Made by a program: the position numbers and the translations under genes. The notes beneath the pieces are model-generated. The model worked only from the letters and a program-made list of their open reading frames with translations, was not told the DNA's origin and did not search any database. DNA of 8,021 nucleotides, taken from NCBI GenBank assembly GCA_023435855.1, contig JAEZLG010000114.1:1-8021 (forward strand), read 5' to 3'. Below, piece after piece: positions 6,524 through 8,021 of this stretch. The stretch comes from Bacillota bacterium (GTDB taxonomy: Bacteria; Bacillota; Clostridia; Christensenellales; CAG-138). How positions within the stretch are numbered: position 1 is the first letter of the stretch; the number at the start of each line of letters is the position of its first letter.

Positions 6524-7348
6524 TTATTTCAGTATTTTCTTAATCATATCGTCAAGCCAGTTCCCTTCAAACGCCTCTATTGTCCCGCCGTCCACTGCCT
6601 CGGCGAGTTTAGGATCAATCGGCAGTTTTGCCGTGTTTTTCACGTTAAACTTTTCCGCCACCGCATCGATGCGGCTTTCGCCGTATACGGAAAAATGCTT
6701 CCCGCAATCGGGACATACGGCATAGCTCATGTTTTCCACAAGTCCGAGTACAGGGATGTTCATAAGGCTTGTCATGTGGAGCGCTTTTTCAACAATCATG
6801 CCGACGAGCTGCTGCGGGGAGGCGACTACGATTACACCGTCAAGCGGTATGCTTTGAAATACCGTGAGCGGTACGTCGCCCGTGCCGGGAGGCATGTCGA
6901 TAAACAGTACATCTACATTGCCCCAGATGACATCCGTCCAAAACTGCTTCACAGCACCCGCAAGCACAGGCCCGCGCCATACCACGGGGTCGGTTTCGTT
7001 ATCGGTCAACAGGTTTAAAGACATAATCTCTATACCGGTGTTTGATTTAACGGGGTAAATGCCCGATGCATCTGCCTCTGCACGCGTTGATAGTCCAAAC
7101 GCTTTAGGTATGGACGGACCCGTTATATCGGCATCCAAAATAGCAGCGCTTTTCCCCTGCCTAATTGATAGCACCGCAAGCAAGGACGCAATCAGGGATT
7201 TTCCTACACCCCCTTTGCCGCTCATAACGCCGATTACCTTTTTGATATGGCTCAGTTCATGCGGTTTCTCCAAAAAACTGCGTTCCTTTGTGCGGCTTTC
7301 GCAGTTGCTCGCACATGTGGAGCAGTCATGCGTACAATTGTTGGCCAT
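6524..7348 (-). CDS. mrp: Mrp/NBP35-family P-loop ATPase (Fe-S cluster carrier)
   Basis: Mrp/ApbC/NBP35 proteins are cytoplasmic P-loop NTPases that bind and hand on 4Fe-4S clusters. The 274-residue product has the deviant Walker A GKGGVGKS (44-51), DADITGPSIP (72-81), WRGP (124-127), DMPPGTGD (151-158), ASPQQ (176-180) and the dimer-bridging cluster motif CPDC (212-215). Before the ATPase domain is a cysteine cluster at residues 5, 9, 12 and 16, as in NBP35-like members, which could hold a second cluster. ATG at 7348 is chosen because AAAGGGG lies eight bases upstream; an in-frame ATG at 7366 would add six residues but has no ribosome site. It appears to be a single-gene unit with its own promoter, divergent from gcvT and ending at the shared terminator. 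The link to GcvT is positional only. Confidence 0.95.
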   Translation of the reverse strand: MANNCTHDCSTCASNCESRTKERSFLEKPHELSHIKKVIGVMSGKGGVGKSLIASLLAVLSIRQGKSAAILDADITGPSIPKAFGLSTRAEADASGIYPVKSNTGIEIMSLNLLTDNETDPVVWRGPVLAGAVKQFWTDVIWGNVDVLFIDMPPGTGDVPLTVFQSIPLDGVIVVASPQQLVGMIVEKALHMTSLMNIPVLGLVENMSYAVCPDCGKHFSVYGESRIDAVAEKFNVKNTAKLPIDPKLAEAVDGGTIEAFEGNWLDDMIKKILK

Positions 7349-7378
7349 GGTCCTATCCCCTTTCATCCATTAAGACTT

Positions 7379-7407
7379 ATGGTACGTTTAACACGAAAGA
7401 TTGTCAA
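7379..7407 (-). promoter_or_regulatory. Sigma-A type promoter for mrp
   Basis: On the minus strand a perfect TTGACA (7407-7402) is followed after 17 bases by TACCAT (7384-7379). Transcription would start near 7372, leaving a short leader that just contains the ribosome site of mrp. Confidence 0.6.
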
Positions 7408-7418
7408 GGCATTGACAA
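7401..7418. repeat. Inverted repeat over the mrp -35 element
   Basis: TTGTCAA (7401-7407) and TTGACAA (7412-7418) are perfect arms around GGCA. One arm is the mrp -35 hexamer; the other reads TTGACA on the plus strand but has no fitting -10 downstream. It may be a regulator site or a coincidence of promoter sequence. Confidence 0.4.
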
Positions 7419-7488
7419 AGCTGCTTTTTCCCCGTTCTGAACTGCATTTTCTCCGAAATATATCTTCCCTCCACTCTTTTTTACGTCG

Positions 7489-7509
7489 TTCTATTGTTAT
7501 ATAATAGAA
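7489..7509. promoter_or_regulatory. gcvT -10 element inside a perfect inverted repeat
   Basis: TATAAT at 7500-7505 matches the -10 consensus fully and would start transcription near 7512, about 40 bases before gcvT. The -35 is poor (a T-tract at 7477-7483). TTCTATT (7489-7495) and AATAGAA (7503-7509) form perfect seven-base arms, the right one overlapping the -10. A weak -35 with an overlapping palindrome fits a regulated promoter, but the regulator is unknown. Confidence 0.5.
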
Positions 7510-7551
7510 TCGGTAACATAATACGATGCATGTCTTTTTTGGAGGTAACCG

Positions 7552-8021
7552 ATGGAGCTTCTTAAAAAAACCCCGCTTTACGACGCGCATATTGCGCTAA
7601 ATGCAAAAATGGTCGACTTCGGGGGTTGGGCGCTTCCCGTACAGTATACGTCCATCCTCGAAGAACATAAGGCTGTGCGCGAAGCTGCCGGGCTTTTCGA
7701 TGTTTCGCACATGGGCGAGCTTTTTGTGCGCGGTAAAGACGCATTTTTGTTTTTACAGCACATGCTGACAAACGACCTTACCGGTTTAAGTCCCGGCCGC
7801 TGCCGCTATTCCATGGTATGTTACGACAACGGCGGCGTTGTAGACGATGTTCTCGTTTACATGTTTTCCGATACCGAGTATCTGCTTGTAGTCAATGCGA
7901 GCAATACCGAAAAAGATTTTGAATGGTTTAATTCCCATGTACAGGGCGACGTAATGGTAACCAACGATAGTGCCGATTATGCACAGCTTGCTTTGCAGGG
8001 GCCGCGTTTTTTGGAAGTGCT
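7552..8021 (+). CDS. gcvT: GcvT: aminomethyltransferase (glycine cleavage T protein), 3' end outside window
   Basis: The T protein moves the methylene group from the aminomethyl-lipoyl H protein to tetrahydrofolate, releasing ammonia, in the cytoplasmic glycine cleavage system. Only the first 156 of about 365 residues are present. They match the folate-binding N-terminal domain: KTPLYDAH (6-13), DFGGWALPVQY (22-32), LFDVSHMGE (48-56), TNDL (73-76), GRCRYSMVCYDNGGVVDD (82-99) with the conserved acidic pair 98-99 that includes the expected catalytic Asp, VVNASN (113-118) and ALQGP (147-151). GGAGG at 7541-7545, six bases before ATG, sets the start. Other glycine cleavage genes (gcvH, gcvP) probably follow beyond the edge. 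No glycine riboswitch is visible upstream; a TATAAT within an inverted repeat is. Identification is firm. Confidence 0.96.
   Translation, partial: MELLKKTPLYDAHIALNAKMVDFGGWALPVQYTSILEEHKAVREAAGLFDVSHMGELFVRGKDAFLFLQHMLTNDLTGLSPGRCRYSMVCYDNGGVVDDVLVYMFSDTEYLLVVNASNTEKDFEWFNSHVQGDVMVTNDSADYAQLALQGPRFLEV

Noticed and set aside
6434..7018. A 194-codon plus-strand open frame opposite mrp
   Set aside because: It begins at TTG without a ribosome site, passes through the terminator hairpin and is antisense to the conserved Mrp coding region.
7388..7447. A 19-residue minus-strand small open frame with three Cys, preceded by GGAG
   Set aside because: The ribosome site is only three bases from the ATG and the frame overlaps the mrp promoter, so it is unlikely to be expressed.
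7349..7551. Possible glycine riboswitch before gcvT
   Set aside because: I see none of the conserved aptamer core sequence, and the apparent transcription start leaves only about 40 bases of leader.

Overview
The window looks like chromosomal DNA from a Gram-positive Firmicute of the class Clostridia, possibly a gut lineage near Oscillospirales or Christensenellales. That placement is my inference. It rests on the clostridial style of MurG, a Mrp/NBP35 ATPase with an N-terminal cysteine cluster, strong GGAGG ribosome binding sites, a cell-wall protein with SH3b repeats and a class B sortase domain, and a single-polypeptide GcvT. Base composition looks fairly balanced. I see no rRNA, tRNA, CRISPR array, insertion sequence or prophage gene.

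Layout: bases 1-907 (minus strand) are the first 302 codons of murG, whose 3' end lies outside the window. A 249-base divergent intergenic region follows, with a good promoter for murG and a weaker candidate for the plus-strand genes. From 1157 to 6421 four genes run on the plus strand with gaps of 54, 84 and 45 bases and no convincing internal terminator: a divergent DUF815-type AAA+ ATPase, cysS, a small three-helix membrane protein of unknown function, and a large exported protein with five SH3b repeats and a sortase domain. A strong bidirectional terminator at 6479-6506 separates this group from the convergent mrp gene (7348 down to 6524). A second divergent intergenic region (7349-7551) carries the mrp promoter and a TATAAT element, inside an inverted repeat, for gcvT, which runs off the right edge after 156 codons.

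Functionally this is mostly housekeeping: lipid II synthesis (MurG), Cys-tRNA charging (CysS), Fe-S cluster handling (Mrp) and glycine cleavage (GcvT). The less ordinary part is the cell-surface protein, which joins a cleavable signal peptide and SH3b domains to a sortase with a CxxC-containing insertion, together with the unknown membrane protein directly upstream and the degenerate DUF815 ATPase at the head of the group. I found no clear evidence for a new multi-gene defence or mobile system. The strongest leads are the sortase architecture and the inverted repeats placed over promoter elements.
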